A DNA stretch of 64,000 nucleotides from positions 55,000 to 118,999 of the forward strand of contig NZ_JAGETZ010000019.1 of assembly GCF_017571495.1 (NCBI RefSeq), in the 5' to 3' direction. The DNA is from Hymenobacter negativus. GTDB lineage: Bacteria > Bacteroidota > Bacteroidia > Cytophagales > Hymenobacteraceae. Position numbers and translations under genes: made by a program. The notes under the pieces are model-generated. The model ran no database searches. It was not told where the DNA came from and worked only from the letters and a program-made list of their open reading frames with translations. Shown here piece after piece: positions 45,914-54,386 of this stretch (position 1 is the stretch's first letter; the number at the start of each line of letters is the position of its first letter).

Positions 45914-46630
45914 GTGAAAGACTATCTGCTGTTTGTTGATACCGAGACTTCGGGTATACCGCGCGACTGGAACAAGCCGTATTCCAGCCGCAACAACTGG
46001 CCGCACATTGCGCAGCTGGCCTGGGTGGTGTACACCCCCGACGGGCAGGAGGTGAAGGCCGAAAACCACTACATCCAGCCCAGCGACTACGACATGGACC
46101 CCATGGCGGGCAGCGTACATGGCCTCACGCTGGATTTTTTGCGCGAGAAAGGCGAGTCGCGCCACGCCGTGATGCAGCTCCTGCAACGCGACCTGCTGCA
46201 CTACAAGCCGCTGGTGGTGGCCCACTTCATGCAGCTCGATTTCCACATGGTGGGGGTGGGCTTTCACCGCGCCGGCCTCACCAATCCCATGCTGGGGCTG
46301 CCCATGTTCTGCACCATGCGCGCCACGGGCCCACTGCTGCGGCATTCCACGCAGGGCTTCCTGCGGCTGGGCGACTTGTACCAGCGCCTGTTTCACGAAA
46401 CGCTGGAAAACGCCCACGATGCCTTGGTCGATTCCCGCGCTGCTGCCCGTTGCTTCTTCGAAATGCGCCGCCAGGGCATCATCACCGACGAAACCATGAG
46501 CAGCCAGGGGCCGCCCGTGGGGCTGCAGCAACCGATGGACGCCGCCCGCAAGCTGCAAATCGGCGTGGCCCCGTGGCTGCTGGTGGGCACGGCGGTGCTA
46601 GTGCTGCTGGCATTTCTGCTGATTGCGTGA
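45914..46630 (+). CDS. DEDDh 3'-5' exonuclease (DnaQ-like) with C-terminal membrane anchor
   Basis: The 238-residue protein has exonuclease motif I LFVDTETSG (Asp9, Glu11), motif II around VVAHFMQLDF and motif III ENAHDALVDSRAA with the His-x4-Asp of the DEDDh class. The last about 20 residues (PWLLVGTAVLVLLAFLLIA) form a single membrane helix, unusual for DnaQ-like proteins, so it is probably tail-anchored. I use GTG 45914 (VKDYLLFVD); a TTG at 45881 would add 11 residues. It lies just upstream of a cNMP-CBS-DUF294 gene, a pairing seen in several bacteria. Confidence 0.85.
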   Translation: MKDYLLFVDTETSGIPRDWNKPYSSRNNWPHIAQLAWVVYTPDGQEVKAENHYIQPSDYDMDPMAGSVHGLTLDFLREKGESRHAVMQLLQRDLLHYKPLVVAHFMQLDFHMVGVGFHRAGLTNPMLGLPMFCTMRATGPLLRHSTQGFLRLGDLYQRLFHETLENAHDALVDSRAAARCFFEMRRQGIITDETMSSQGPPVGLQQPMDAARKLQIGVAPWLLVGTAVLVLLAFLLIA

Positions 46631-46721
46631 TGGGGAGGGCAAAGTGGTAGGGCAAAACGTTCTTTCACTAACGTTCTGCTCAGCAGCCTAACTTTACCGG
46701 CCCACCACCTGCCTTTATTCC

Positions 46722-48635
46722 ATGTCCGATAAGCTCGATTTTCTCCGCACCGTCACGCCCTTCAACCGCTTGCCGGAAGACGTGCTGGCTGAAGTGGCCG
46801 AGGGCCTGGAAGAAGTGCGCCACCCCCGTGAGGCCATCATCTACTACCAGGACGCCACGAAACTGCGCGGGCTCGACATCATTGTGGAGGGCGAGTACGA
46901 GACGTTTTTCTACGATAGCCAGCAGAACCGGCGCGTGGTGGAGCACAGCCGCCGGGGCGAGTGCTACGGCGGCGTGTCGCTGCTGCTAAACCGGAAAAAG
47001 TCGCTCCGCACGGTGCTGGCCCGTAAAAACACCCGCGTGTACTTCCTGCACCGGCGCGAGTTTCTGGCGCTGTGCCAGGGCTACGAGGCGTTTTTCCACT
47101 TCTTCACGGCGCGCTACGGTCAGCGAATGCTCAACGAGGACTACGCCCATTTTGTGCGCCCCGCCACCAGCTCCAACCAAAGCTACCTGGCGTCGGACCA
47201 GCTGTTTTCGCGCCGCATCGAGACGCTGGAATTGCGTCCGGCGGTGCTGTGTGCGGCTTACACGCCCATCAGCGAGGTGGCGCGGCGCATGGCTGAGGCC
47301 CGCACCAGCTGCTACTTCATCACCAATGCCGATGTGGACGGCCACATCGTTGGCTACGTTACCGACATTACCCTGCGCGATAAAGTGGTGGCCACGCAGG
47401 CCGATGCCAGCCAGCCGGTCGAAACCATTATGGATGCGCCGGTGGTCAGCATCAGCTCGCGGGCATTTGTGTATGAGGCCATCCTGCTGATGTTCCGGAC
47501 CAAAACGCGCTACCTGCTGGTCGAAACCGACGGCGAATACGTGGGCTTCATCAGCCGCAACAAGCTGCTGACCGATGACCAGGCCGAGTCGCCGTTCATC
47601 TTCATTCAATCGGTGAAGCAGGCCCAGGCCGTGCCCGAGCTGAAGCGCCGCTGGGAGCAGGTGCCGGAAATGGTGTACCAGCTGCTGAACCGCGGCGTGA
47701 AGCCCGAAATCGTGAACCAGGTCATCACCACGGTGTCCGACACCATCGCGCTGAAAGTGATTGAGGGCGCCATCGCCGAGCTGGGGCCGCCGCCGGCCAA
47801 GTTCGTGTACATGGTGCTGGGCAGCGAGGGCCGCAAGGAGCAAACCCTGCTTACCGACCAGGACAACGCCATTATTTACGAAGACAAGGCCAACGAGCAG
47901 CGCGAGCTGGTGCGCGACTACTTCCTGAAATTCGCCGAAATGGTGAGCGACCAACTCAACGCCATTGGGTTCAGCTACTGCGAGGGCGGCTTCATGGCCA
48001 AAAACCCGCAGTGGACGCATTCGCTCTCGCACTGGAAGCGCAACTACGTGAAGTGGATGACCGACTCGAACCCCGAAACGGGCATGCAGTTCGCCGCCTC
48101 GTTCGACTGCCGCTACCTCTACGGCGACGCCACCATCATGGACGAGCTACACGAGTTCCTGGCCGTGGAGCTGCAAAAGCCGGTCGACCGCTTTTTCCAC
48201 TACATGGCCGTGAACGCGTTGCAATACGAGCCGCCGCTCACGTTTTTCAACAACATTCGCACCTTTGCCCACGGCTCGCAGCAGGTGTTCAACCTCAAGC
48301 GCACCATGTCGCCCATCGTCGATTTGGTGCGCATGTACGCCCTCAAGCACCGCATTTTTGCCACCAACACCGGCGAGCGCCTCGACGCCCTCAAAGCCTT
48401 GGGCATCTTCACGGAACGCGAAACCCAGGAGCTGCTACAAGCCTACTACTACCTGATGGGCGTGCGCCTGAAAAAGCAAGCCGTTCAAATCATCAGCGAC
48501 AACGTGGTGCCAGACAATTTCCTCGACCCCAAAACGCTGACCAAAGTGGAGCAGGTGACCCTAAAGGAGATTTTTAAAGTGATTTCAGACTTCCAGCTCA
48601 AGATTAAAGTGGGCTTCACGAAGTCGTTGGGGTAG
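46722..48635 (+). CDS. cNMP-binding/CBS/DUF294 putative nucleotidyltransferase
   Basis: The 637-residue protein has a cyclic-nucleotide-binding domain (about 10-130), two CBS domains (about 160-290) and a DUF294 nucleotidyltransferase-like domain whose GSEGRKEQTLLTDQDNA (from Gly367) matches the GlnD-type G-S-x-G-R ... D-x-D catalytic pattern. A helical C-terminal DUF294 domain follows (about 490-637). It is likely to bind a nucleotide and uridylylate or adenylylate an unknown partner. The exonuclease gene is 91 bases upstream. The stop codon abuts a long palindrome. Confidence 0.9.
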   Translation: MSDKLDFLRTVTPFNRLPEDVLAEVAEGLEEVRHPREAIIYYQDATKLRGLDIIVEGEYETFFYDSQQNRRVVEHSRRGECYGGVSLLLNRKKSLRTVLARKNTRVYFLHRREFLALCQGYEAFFHFFTARYGQRMLNEDYAHFVRPATSSNQSYLASDQLFSRRIETLELRPAVLCAAYTPISEVARRMAEARTSCYFITNADVDGHIVGYVTDITLRDKVVATQADASQPVETIMDAPVVSISSRAFVYEAILLMFRTKTRYLLVETDGEYVGFISRNKLLTDDQAESPFIFIQSVKQAQAVPELKRRWEQVPEMVYQLLNRGVKPEIVNQVITTVSDTIALKVIEGAIAELGPPPAKFVYMVLGSEGRKEQTLLTDQDNAIIYEDKANEQRELVRDYFLKFAEMVSDQLNAIGFSYCEGGFMAKNPQWTHSLSHWKRNYVKWMTDSNPETGMQFAASFDCRYLYGDATIMDELHEFLAVELQKPVDRFFHYMAVNALQYEPPLTFFNNIRTFAHGSQQVFNLKRTMSPIVDLVRMYALKHRIFATNTGERLDALKALGIFTERETQELLQAYYYLMGVRLKKQAVQIISDNVVPDNFLDPKTLTKVEQVTLKEIFKVISDFQLKIKVGFTKSLG

Positions 48636-48636
48636 C

Positions 48637-48736
48637 AGCACGGGTACCGCGAAATTTCATTTCGCCTCGCATTGAATTTGTTGAACGAGCAACGAAGCAT
48701 ACGTGAGGCGAAATGAAATTTCGCGGTACCCGTGCT
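48637..48736. repeat. Near-perfect 34-bp-arm palindrome between convergent genes
   Basis: The arm 48637-48669 pairs with 48704-48736 (AGCACGGGTACC... / ...GGTACCCGTGCT) with almost no mismatch. The loop is about 34 bases. The left arm starts one base after the DUF294 stop, and the right arm overlaps the stop of the convergent DUF4174 gene. It does not share the GTCATCC ends of the other family. Confidence 0.85.
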
Positions 48737-49157
48737 ACTTCTTCCGCATTTCCTCGCGCCGCATGGGCATTTTGTCCACGGTTTCGAACAGGGCAGCGGG
48801 TGAAATCGGGCGGCTGCTTTTTTCTTTCACGCCGCCGTCTTTGCCAATCAGCACTACGGAAAATGCGGGCGACTGTATCTCCATTTTCCGCGTTAGAAAT
48901 TCTCGGTCATCGGCGGAAAGATGGTCGTACAGCAGTTCCAGTACCAGGAAATCCCGTTCGGCTAATTCCTCCTTGGTTGCTGCTAACAGCGCTTTTTGCG
49001 TTTTGAAATCGGCCTGTTCGGCGTTGGGTGCGGCGATGAGCAGCACACGCTTCTTCCAGCGGCTTTCGCGCAGGGTTTTTTCCAGCGGCATGGGTTTGGG
49101 GACTTGGGCGGTGAGGCAGAGGATGCTCAGCAGGAGCGGGGCGAGGAGAAATTTCAT
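48735..49157 (-). CDS. DUF4174 family secreted protein
   Basis: The 140-residue protein has a signal-like N-terminus (MKFLLAPLLLSILCLTAQ). The rest forms a thioredoxin-like pattern without the CxxC pair: RESRWKKRVLLIAAPNAEQADF, LAERDFLVLELLYDHL and AFSVVLIGKDGGVKEKSSRPISPAALFETVDKMPMR, which matches DUF4174. Function unknown. Its stop codon lies inside the right arm of the palindrome at 48637. Confidence 0.8.
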   Translation of the reverse strand: MKFLLAPLLLSILCLTAQVPKPMPLEKTLRESRWKKRVLLIAAPNAEQADFKTQKALLAATKEELAERDFLVLELLYDHLSADDREFLTRKMEIQSPAFSVVLIGKDGGVKEKSSRPISPAALFETVDKMPMRREEMRKK

Positions 49158-49351
49158 GGCAAGGGATGGCGTTCGGGGTAGAGACGCAGCATAGTGGCTT
49201 GGTGTTTAGCAAGGGAAAAATGTGCTGTCGGCATTATTCCGGCGCTGTCGTTCAAAAAGAGACGCAACGATGCAGCTCTACCGCTAACGTGGAGGGCTAA
49301 AAACCCCGTAATTTGCATATCCGTGCCATTTTCGGTACTCCTCTCCCTTTG

Positions 49352-52093
49352 ATGAAATCTTCTGTTCTCGCCACTGGCTTTCTGCTTTCCCTCGGCCTTT
49401 TCAGTGCCTGCCAAACGCAGAAGCCTGCTTTGGCCACCGACACCACTGTTGCTCCCATCGTGCAAACCCCCATCTGGCAATCCGACGCCTATACGCTTTA
49501 CCATGACAAAGTGGTGCAGGGCAAATACGAGGCCCGCGCCCTCTCCAGCACCGAACTGGTTTCCAACTACGTCAGTCCTGCCAACGACCAGCAGAGCCCC
49601 CGCGTGGAGTTCAAGTTCAGCATCAACGGCAAGGACAACGAGATGGCCCCGGGCCTCAACCACCTGCTGCTGGCCGTGCCCCGTTCCGGCGGCGGGGCCA
49701 TCGAAACGCCGCCCATTGTGTTTGGCAAGCGCTACGAAGACAGCACGCCAGCCACCGCCACCACCTACCTGGCCCCGAACACGCCCGTAAAAATCCGGCT
49801 GGATTTGCGGCCGGTGCTGGCGGCGTTTAAGAAGGATGGTTTCTACACCACTTTCAAGGGCGATAAGCTGTATCAGCAGGATTTCAAGCACGTATACGTG
49901 GCCGGCGGCACGGCCCCGCTGAGCTGGGATTTCGACAACCTGACCAACAAGCCCGAACTGGAGCTGAAGGATGCCAACGGCGATGGCATCTACGAAGTGA
50001 CCCTGACGCTGAACCAGCCCGCCGCTGCCAAAACCACCGCCCAGAGCTGGAAAAAGAGCATCCGAACCACCGATTTTCCGCAGTATAATTCCGACTACCC
50101 GCTGGCTGACGCGCTGTATAACCTGGCCCTGGAGGAAGCGCGCCGGGCCGTGGAGCCGGACAGCACCTTCCGCACGGGTAAGGAGTGGGCCGGCGTGTGG
50201 ACGCGCGACGTGAGCTACAGCATCATCCTGGCCCAGGCCAGCCTGCAGCCCAAAGTGGCCATGAAGAGCCTGCTGCGCAAGGTGAGCCCCGAGGGCCGCA
50301 TCGTTCAGGACACGGGCACGGGCGGGGCCTACCCGTGCTCGACGGACCGCATTATCTGGGCCACGGCGGCGTGGGAAATCTACCAGGCCACCGGCGACGA
50401 AGCCTGGCTGCGCAAGGTGTTTCCCATCATCAAGCTCAGCATTGTCGACGACGTGCAGAATGCCTACGACCCGGCCACGGGCCTGGTGCGCGGCGAGTCT
50501 TCCTTCCTGGACTGGCGCGAGCAGACCTACCCGCGCTGGATGCAGCCGGTGGACATCTACCAGTCCGAAAACCTGGGCACCAACGCCGTGCATTACCAAG
50601 CCAACATTGTGCTGGCCCAGATGGCCGCCAAGCTCGGCCAGCCCGGTCTGGTTTCCCAGTACAAGCGCCAGGCCGAAGCCATTAAATTCGCCATCAACCA
50701 GCACCTGTGGCAGGCCGACAAGGGCTATTATGGCCAGTACCTCTACGGCCGCACCGCGCTGGTGCTCTCGCCCAAAGCCGAGGCGTTGGGCGAGGCCCTG
50801 TGCGTGCTCTTCGGCATTGCGGAGGGCGACCGGGCCCAGCAGGTGGTAAGCAAGACGCCCACCGTGCCCTTCGGCATTAGCTGCATCTACCCGCAGATTC
50901 CGGGCATCCCGGCTTACCACAACGATGCCGTGTGGCCCTTCGTGCAGAGCTTCTGGGCCCTGGCCGCCGCCCGGGCCGGCAACGAGGCCTCGCTCACGGA
51001 GAGCATGGCCGCCATCTACCGGCCGGCGGCGCTGTTTCTGACCAATAAGGAGAACTTTGTGGCCCGCAACGGCGACTTTGCCGGCACCCAAATCAACTCC
51101 TCGAACATGCTCTGGAGCCTGTCGGGCAGCCTGAGTTTAGTGTACAAGGTGCTGTTTGGCCTGCAATACCAGGGCGATAAGCTGGTGTTCCGGCCCTTCG
51201 TGCCGCAGGCGTTTGCAGGGCAGCGCCGCCTCGATGGCTTCCGGTACCGCAAGGCGGTGCTCGATGTGACGATGGAAGGCTTTGGCAATACCATCGAAAC
51301 CATCACCCTCGACGGCGAGCCGCTGCCCGATGCCACCATTTCGGCGGGCCTCACCGGCCGCCACGCCGTAAAAATCAAGCTCAGCAGCGAGGCTCCGGCC
51401 ACCCAGCCGGTGAACCGCGTGGCCGACCGCGTGGCCCCCGAAACGCCCACCGTCGCGTTTGCCAAAGGCCAACTGACCTGGGGCAAGGACGAAAACGCCG
51501 ACGAGTTTCTGGTACTGAAAAACGGGGCCCTCGTCACCACCATCAAAACCACGGAATACGCCGTGCCGGCCGGTTCCTTTGCCACCTACCAGGTGGTGGC
51601 TGTGGACGATGCCGGCCGCGAGTCTTTCGCCAGCGAGCCCATCGAAACCGGTACCGCCGTGGATGCCACGCACCAGGTGCAGCTCGAAACCGTAGCTCCC
51701 AAAGCCGCACTGCCCTACAAAGGCTACTCCGGCAAGGGCTTCATCGAAATCACGCCCACCACCAATAAATCCCTCACCATCCCCGTCACGGTGCCCGAAG
51801 CTGGCCTCTACGCCGTCGATTTCCGCTATGCCAACGGAAATGGCCCCATCAACACCAATAACAAGTGCGCCATCCGCACCCTGCGACGGGGTTCCGAGCG
51901 GCTGGGCACTGTGGTGCTGCCCCAGCGCGGCGTGGAAGAATGGAGCAACTGGGGCTTCTCGAACCCCATCCTCGTGCGCCTCGAAAAAGGAACTCACCCC
52001 CTCACGCTCGCCTACGAGCCCGCCAACCAGAACATGAACGGCGAGGTCAACCAAGCCATGCTGGACTATGTGCGCGTGAAGCGGGTAGAGTAG
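49352..52093 (+). CDS. Lipoprotein (alpha/alpha)6-barrel glycoside hydrolase (GH63/MGH1-like)
   Basis: The 913-residue protein begins with a lipobox (LLSLGLFSACQTQ). A beta-sandwich N-terminal domain (about 40-210) precedes an (alpha/alpha)6-barrel (about 225-650) with WAGVWTRDVSYS, GGAYPCSTDRIIWATAAWEIYQATGDEAWLRKV and GESSFLDWREQTYPRWMQ, typical of six-hairpin glycosidases of the GH63/trehalase-like clan. The Asp and Glu in these motifs are catalytic candidates. A beta region and a carbohydrate-binding-like domain (about 750-913) complete it. The substrate is unknown, perhaps an alpha-linked sugar. It acts at the cell surface or periplasm. I use ATG 49352. Confidence 0.82.
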   Translation: MKSSVLATGFLLSLGLFSACQTQKPALATDTTVAPIVQTPIWQSDAYTLYHDKVVQGKYEARALSSTELVSNYVSPANDQQSPRVEFKFSINGKDNEMAPGLNHLLLAVPRSGGGAIETPPIVFGKRYEDSTPATATTYLAPNTPVKIRLDLRPVLAAFKKDGFYTTFKGDKLYQQDFKHVYVAGGTAPLSWDFDNLTNKPELELKDANGDGIYEVTLTLNQPAAAKTTAQSWKKSIRTTDFPQYNSDYPLADALYNLALEEARRAVEPDSTFRTGKEWAGVWTRDVSYSIILAQASLQPKVAMKSLLRKVSPEGRIVQDTGTGGAYPCSTDRIIWATAAWEIYQATGDEAWLRKVFPIIKLSIVDDVQNAYDPATGLVRGESSFLDWREQTYPRWMQPVDIYQSENLGTNAVHYQANIVLAQMAAKLGQPGLVSQYKRQAEAIKFAINQHLWQADKGYYGQYLYGRTALVLSPKAEALGEALCVLFGIAEGDRAQQVVSKTPTVPFGISCIYPQIPGIPAYHNDAVWPFVQSFWALAAARAGNEASLTESMAAIYRPAALFLTNKENFVARNGDFAGTQINSSNMLWSLSGSLSLVYKVLFGLQYQGDKLVFRPFVPQAFAGQRRLDGFRYRKAVLDVTMEGFGNTIETITLDGEPLPDATISAGLTGRHAVKIKLSSEAPATQPVNRVADRVAPETPTVAFAKGQLTWGKDENADEFLVLKNGALVTTIKTTEYAVPAGSFATYQVVAVDDAGRESFASEPIETGTAVDATHQVQLETVAPKAALPYKGYSGKGFIEITPTTNKSLTIPVTVPEAGLYAVDFRYANGNGPINTNNKCAIRTLRRGSERLGTVVLPQRGVEEWSNWGFSNPILVRLEKGTHPLTLAYEPANQNMNGEVNQAMLDYVRVKRVE

Positions 52094-52230
52094 GAGAATG
52101 CTCTTTCGGAGTTATACTCCGAAAGGCGGCCTGCTGCAGCGTTGCACGCTGCCCGTGTGGTGCTCATCGAGTAGTATTCGCTCAAAATAGGCCGTTGCTG
52201 CTGTTCCCCTTTTTAAAAACTACCCGCGCT

Positions 52231-52752
52231 ATGCTGAAATATCTGCTTCTGGTCGCCTTGTGCGCCGCTTCTTGCACGCCTGTTGAGCAAAAAGCCGAAC
52301 CTGCGGAGCAAACGGCCTGTGTAAAGCAAATTTCTATTACCCACATAGGAATACAGGACAAGTCTATCACGGGCTTGATAGTAACAACCAGTAGTACGCT
52401 TCGGCTGGTAGATACTGAGAACATGGCATTTGTGCCAGCAGTGGTGAGTCAAGACGAGTTTACGAGAGTAGCGTACCTGCTCAACACCTTTGATTCTTCT
52501 ATGCAAAGTGATTTTCCTAAATTAGAGGATATGGACTATGGCACATTCAGAGTTAAGGTATTTGATGCCTGCAAGCAGGTTAGCGACAATTCCTATCAGC
52601 CGAAGCGCTCTGCGGAATTATTTAAGTTTCTACTTAAAAACATCAAGAGCTTTGGACCAAAAAATCAGCAATTAGTTGAACGACAGTTAAACGACTTGTA
52701 CATGTGCGCAGCTGAAGGTGCGCATTATGCTGAACCAAACGCGCGCCGGTAG
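52231..52752 (+). CDS. Small lipoprotein of unknown function
   Basis: The 173-residue protein has a signal peptide with lipobox LCAASCTPV. The mature part is soluble with three further cysteines (ACVK, DACKQ, MCAAE). Its codon use is visibly more AT-rich than its neighbours (for example TTAGAGGATATGGACTATGG). I do not recognise it. It starts just after a 137-base gap from the large hydrolase and precedes the repeat array at 53003. Confidence 0.65.
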   Translation: MLKYLLLVALCAASCTPVEQKAEPAEQTACVKQISITHIGIQDKSITGLIVTTSSTLRLVDTENMAFVPAVVSQDEFTRVAYLLNTFDSSMQSDFPKLEDMDYGTFRVKVFDACKQVSDNSYQPKRSAELFKFLLKNIKSFGPKNQQLVERQLNDLYMCAAEGAHYAEPNARR

Positions 52753-53188
52753 GAAATCCCGTTTCTGCAGCAGCGAGAGAGTCCTCCGATGCTCGACTGG
52801 CGCGTGTTTAGTGGAGCATAACTCGGGGCCAGCTATGACGTGGAGGCTGTCCTTCCACCGCTACGCCAGCGGCCGTTTGATTCTGCGCCGAACGGATTCG
52901 TTCTGTGGTAAGCGCAGCCTCCCCCGTATGGCCGGCACAAGTTACGCTGTGCTAAATCCGCGCCAGTCGGGACGCTTTTACTACTATGCCGCTCTACTGG
53001 TGCTAGGATTCAACAGACCGCAAGTTGGCTATCCTAGCCAGCCACTAGGATTTGATGAAATCAAAAAGACATATCCTAGCCGACCACTAGGATTCGATAA
53101 AATAAAAAGAACGAATCCTAGTTGATGGCTAGGATTCGTTGCACCGGTCGACTCGAATCCTAGTCAACAGGCCTTACTGCTTGTAGCC
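52753..53188. other. 436-bp gene-free region leading to the XRE gene
   Basis: The first 250 bases show no gene or structure I can support. From 53003 to 53170 it holds the 42-bp periodic dyad array described separately. The last 18 bases lead to the start of the XRE-type gene. Confidence 0.7.
53003..53170. repeat. Four-unit 42-bp array of CTAGGATT...ATCCTAG dyads
   Basis: CTAGGATT begins at 53003, 53045, 53087 and 53129, and ATCCTAG begins at 53031, 53073, 53115 and 53157. Each series has an exact 42-bp period, so there are eight half-sites in 168 bases with alternating orientation. Within each unit the arms enclose about 20 variable bases; between units they enclose 7 variable bases. Units 3 and 4 extend the arms to 10 bp (CTAGGATTCG/CGAATCCTAG). 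The spacer bases differ between units, so the dyad, not the whole unit, is conserved. The array ends 18 bases before the start codon of an XRE-type DNA-binding protein. Confidence 0.9.
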
Positions 53189-53812
53189 ATGCCTCGTCGG
53201 TCTCTTTATTCCAATGCTCCCGATGTGGATTTGCGGGCCCATTTTGGTCTGACGCAGGCCGAACTGGGGCGCTTTCTGGGCGTGACGGCGGCGCAGGTAG
53301 GCCACGTCGAAGCTGGGCGTAATGCGTGGTCAGTCGTCGCGTTGCGTAGGTTGCGGCTCCTGGAGTGGCTGATGCCGCCGGCTGATGGGGGCCTCGGCCC
53401 GGAGCCACCCGCGTGGGCGACGGCTGTCCCGGTTGCGTTGCCTGAACTGCCTGGTGGTCTCGATGCCATGGTCTTGCAGCAGCGTTTGCGGGAAGTGCAC
53501 TTTCAGGCAATAAAAGCCCGCTACGAGCTGGGAAAGCGCCATAAGCTGGTTCGTGCCCATGCCCGGCGCCAGTGGGGCGTGGCAGTGCTGCGCGCCCTGC
53601 TGGCACCGGCCGTCGGCAAGGCACCCACGCCAGCGCCAGTGGTGAGCAGTCCCGTATTTGATGCCGAAGCCGTGGGCCGCTGGCTCGCCACGCTACAGGC
53701 CGATGCGGCGGCGGCTCCCGTTCCGCTCACGCCCACGCAGCAGGCGCTGCTGACGCTACGCCTGCGCCTGCTGGAAGAAGAAGCGGCGGCTTTGGAGGCG
53801 CTTCTGCAGTAG
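53189..53812 (+). CDS. XRE-type helix-turn-helix protein with long helical C-terminus
   Basis: The 207-residue protein has an N-terminal XRE/Cro-type HTH (about 14-46; LTQAELGRFLGVTAAQVGHVEAGR), then a 60-90 linker with a Gly/Pro-rich stretch. The C-terminal part (about 90-207) is rich in Ala, Leu and Arg and probably alpha-helical, suited to dimer or higher assembly. No enzymatic motif is seen. The periodic dyad array directly upstream suggests that it binds there and regulates its own gene, but this is inference. Its target genes are unknown. Confidence 0.75.
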   Translation: MPRRSLYSNAPDVDLRAHFGLTQAELGRFLGVTAAQVGHVEAGRNAWSVVALRRLRLLEWLMPPADGGLGPEPPAWATAVPVALPELPGGLDAMVLQQRLREVHFQAIKARYELGKRHKLVRAHARRQWGVAVLRALLAPAVGKAPTPAPVVSSPVFDAEAVGRWLATLQADAAAAPVPLTPTQQALLTLRLRLLEEEAAALEALLQ

Positions 53813-53900
53813 CGTGAGGCGGCCCGGCTAATTTGCAGCCTCATGGTGCCCGGCATTACAAATACTCTCGCTGCTCAATCCAGCTCCCTCAATCCAGCTT

Positions 53901-54293
53901 ATGACCCAACCCGCCACTCCGCCCGCCGCCCCGGCCTACCTGCCGGCTATTCGCCTGCTCAACACGCCCGATGACGGCTGCACGTTCGAAACCGGCCGCC
54001 TGCCCACGAAAACGCACTTGGCCGTGGGCTACTGCTTCGCCGAAACCACCATTGGCAATGAGCATCGGCCGCACGCTGCGCCGCGCACGCAATATGTCGT
54101 CACGTTGCGGGGCAAGCTGCGCTTCACCGTGAGCAGCGGCGATACGTTCATCGTTGAGCCGGGCGTCATCCTTATTGCAAAGGACGTGCGCGGCCCCGGC
54201 CACACCTGGGACCTGATTGAGGGCGACGTGTGGGAGCGGCTCTACCTGCCCTTCGCGCCGGATGCTGACGACCACTTTATTGCCGACGCATAA
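53901..54293 (+). CDS. Cupin-fold protein
   Basis: The 130-residue protein shows a small cupin: NEHRPHAAPRTQYVVTLRGKLRFTVSSGDTFIVEPGVILIAKDVRGPGHTWDL, with His residues that could bind metal in motif 1 (HRPH) and motif 2 (GHTW). The N-terminus is Pro/Ala-rich. Substrate unknown. It follows the XRE gene by 88 bases. Confidence 0.75.
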   Translation: MTQPATPPAAPAYLPAIRLLNTPDDGCTFETGRLPTKTHLAVGYCFAETTIGNEHRPHAAPRTQYVVTLRGKLRFTVSSGDTFIVEPGVILIAKDVRGPGHTWDLIEGDVWERLYLPFAPDADDHFIADA

Positions 54294-54386
54294 GTTTGTC
54301 TGTTGCTCAGGGACATCATAACGAAAAGCATAGTGGGTGCGCCCGGCCAACCGGTTTTACCTTTCGCTATTCTTTTCAATTTTCAT

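Noticed and set aside
49154..51091. 645-residue minus-strand protein
   Set aside because: It is antisense to the GH63/MGH1-like hydrolase, which has a lipobox and family motifs.
52718..53125. 135-residue + strand protein with GFDEIKK/GFDKIKR repeats
   Set aside because: The repeats are just the 42-bp array read in frame (14-residue period). It overlaps the end of the lipoprotein gene and has no domain.
53003..53170. CRISPR array
   Set aside because: The repeats are imperfect short dyads with about 20-base and 7-base gaps, only four units exist, and no cas gene is nearby. The exact 42-bp lattice of alternating half-sites fits an operator-like array better.
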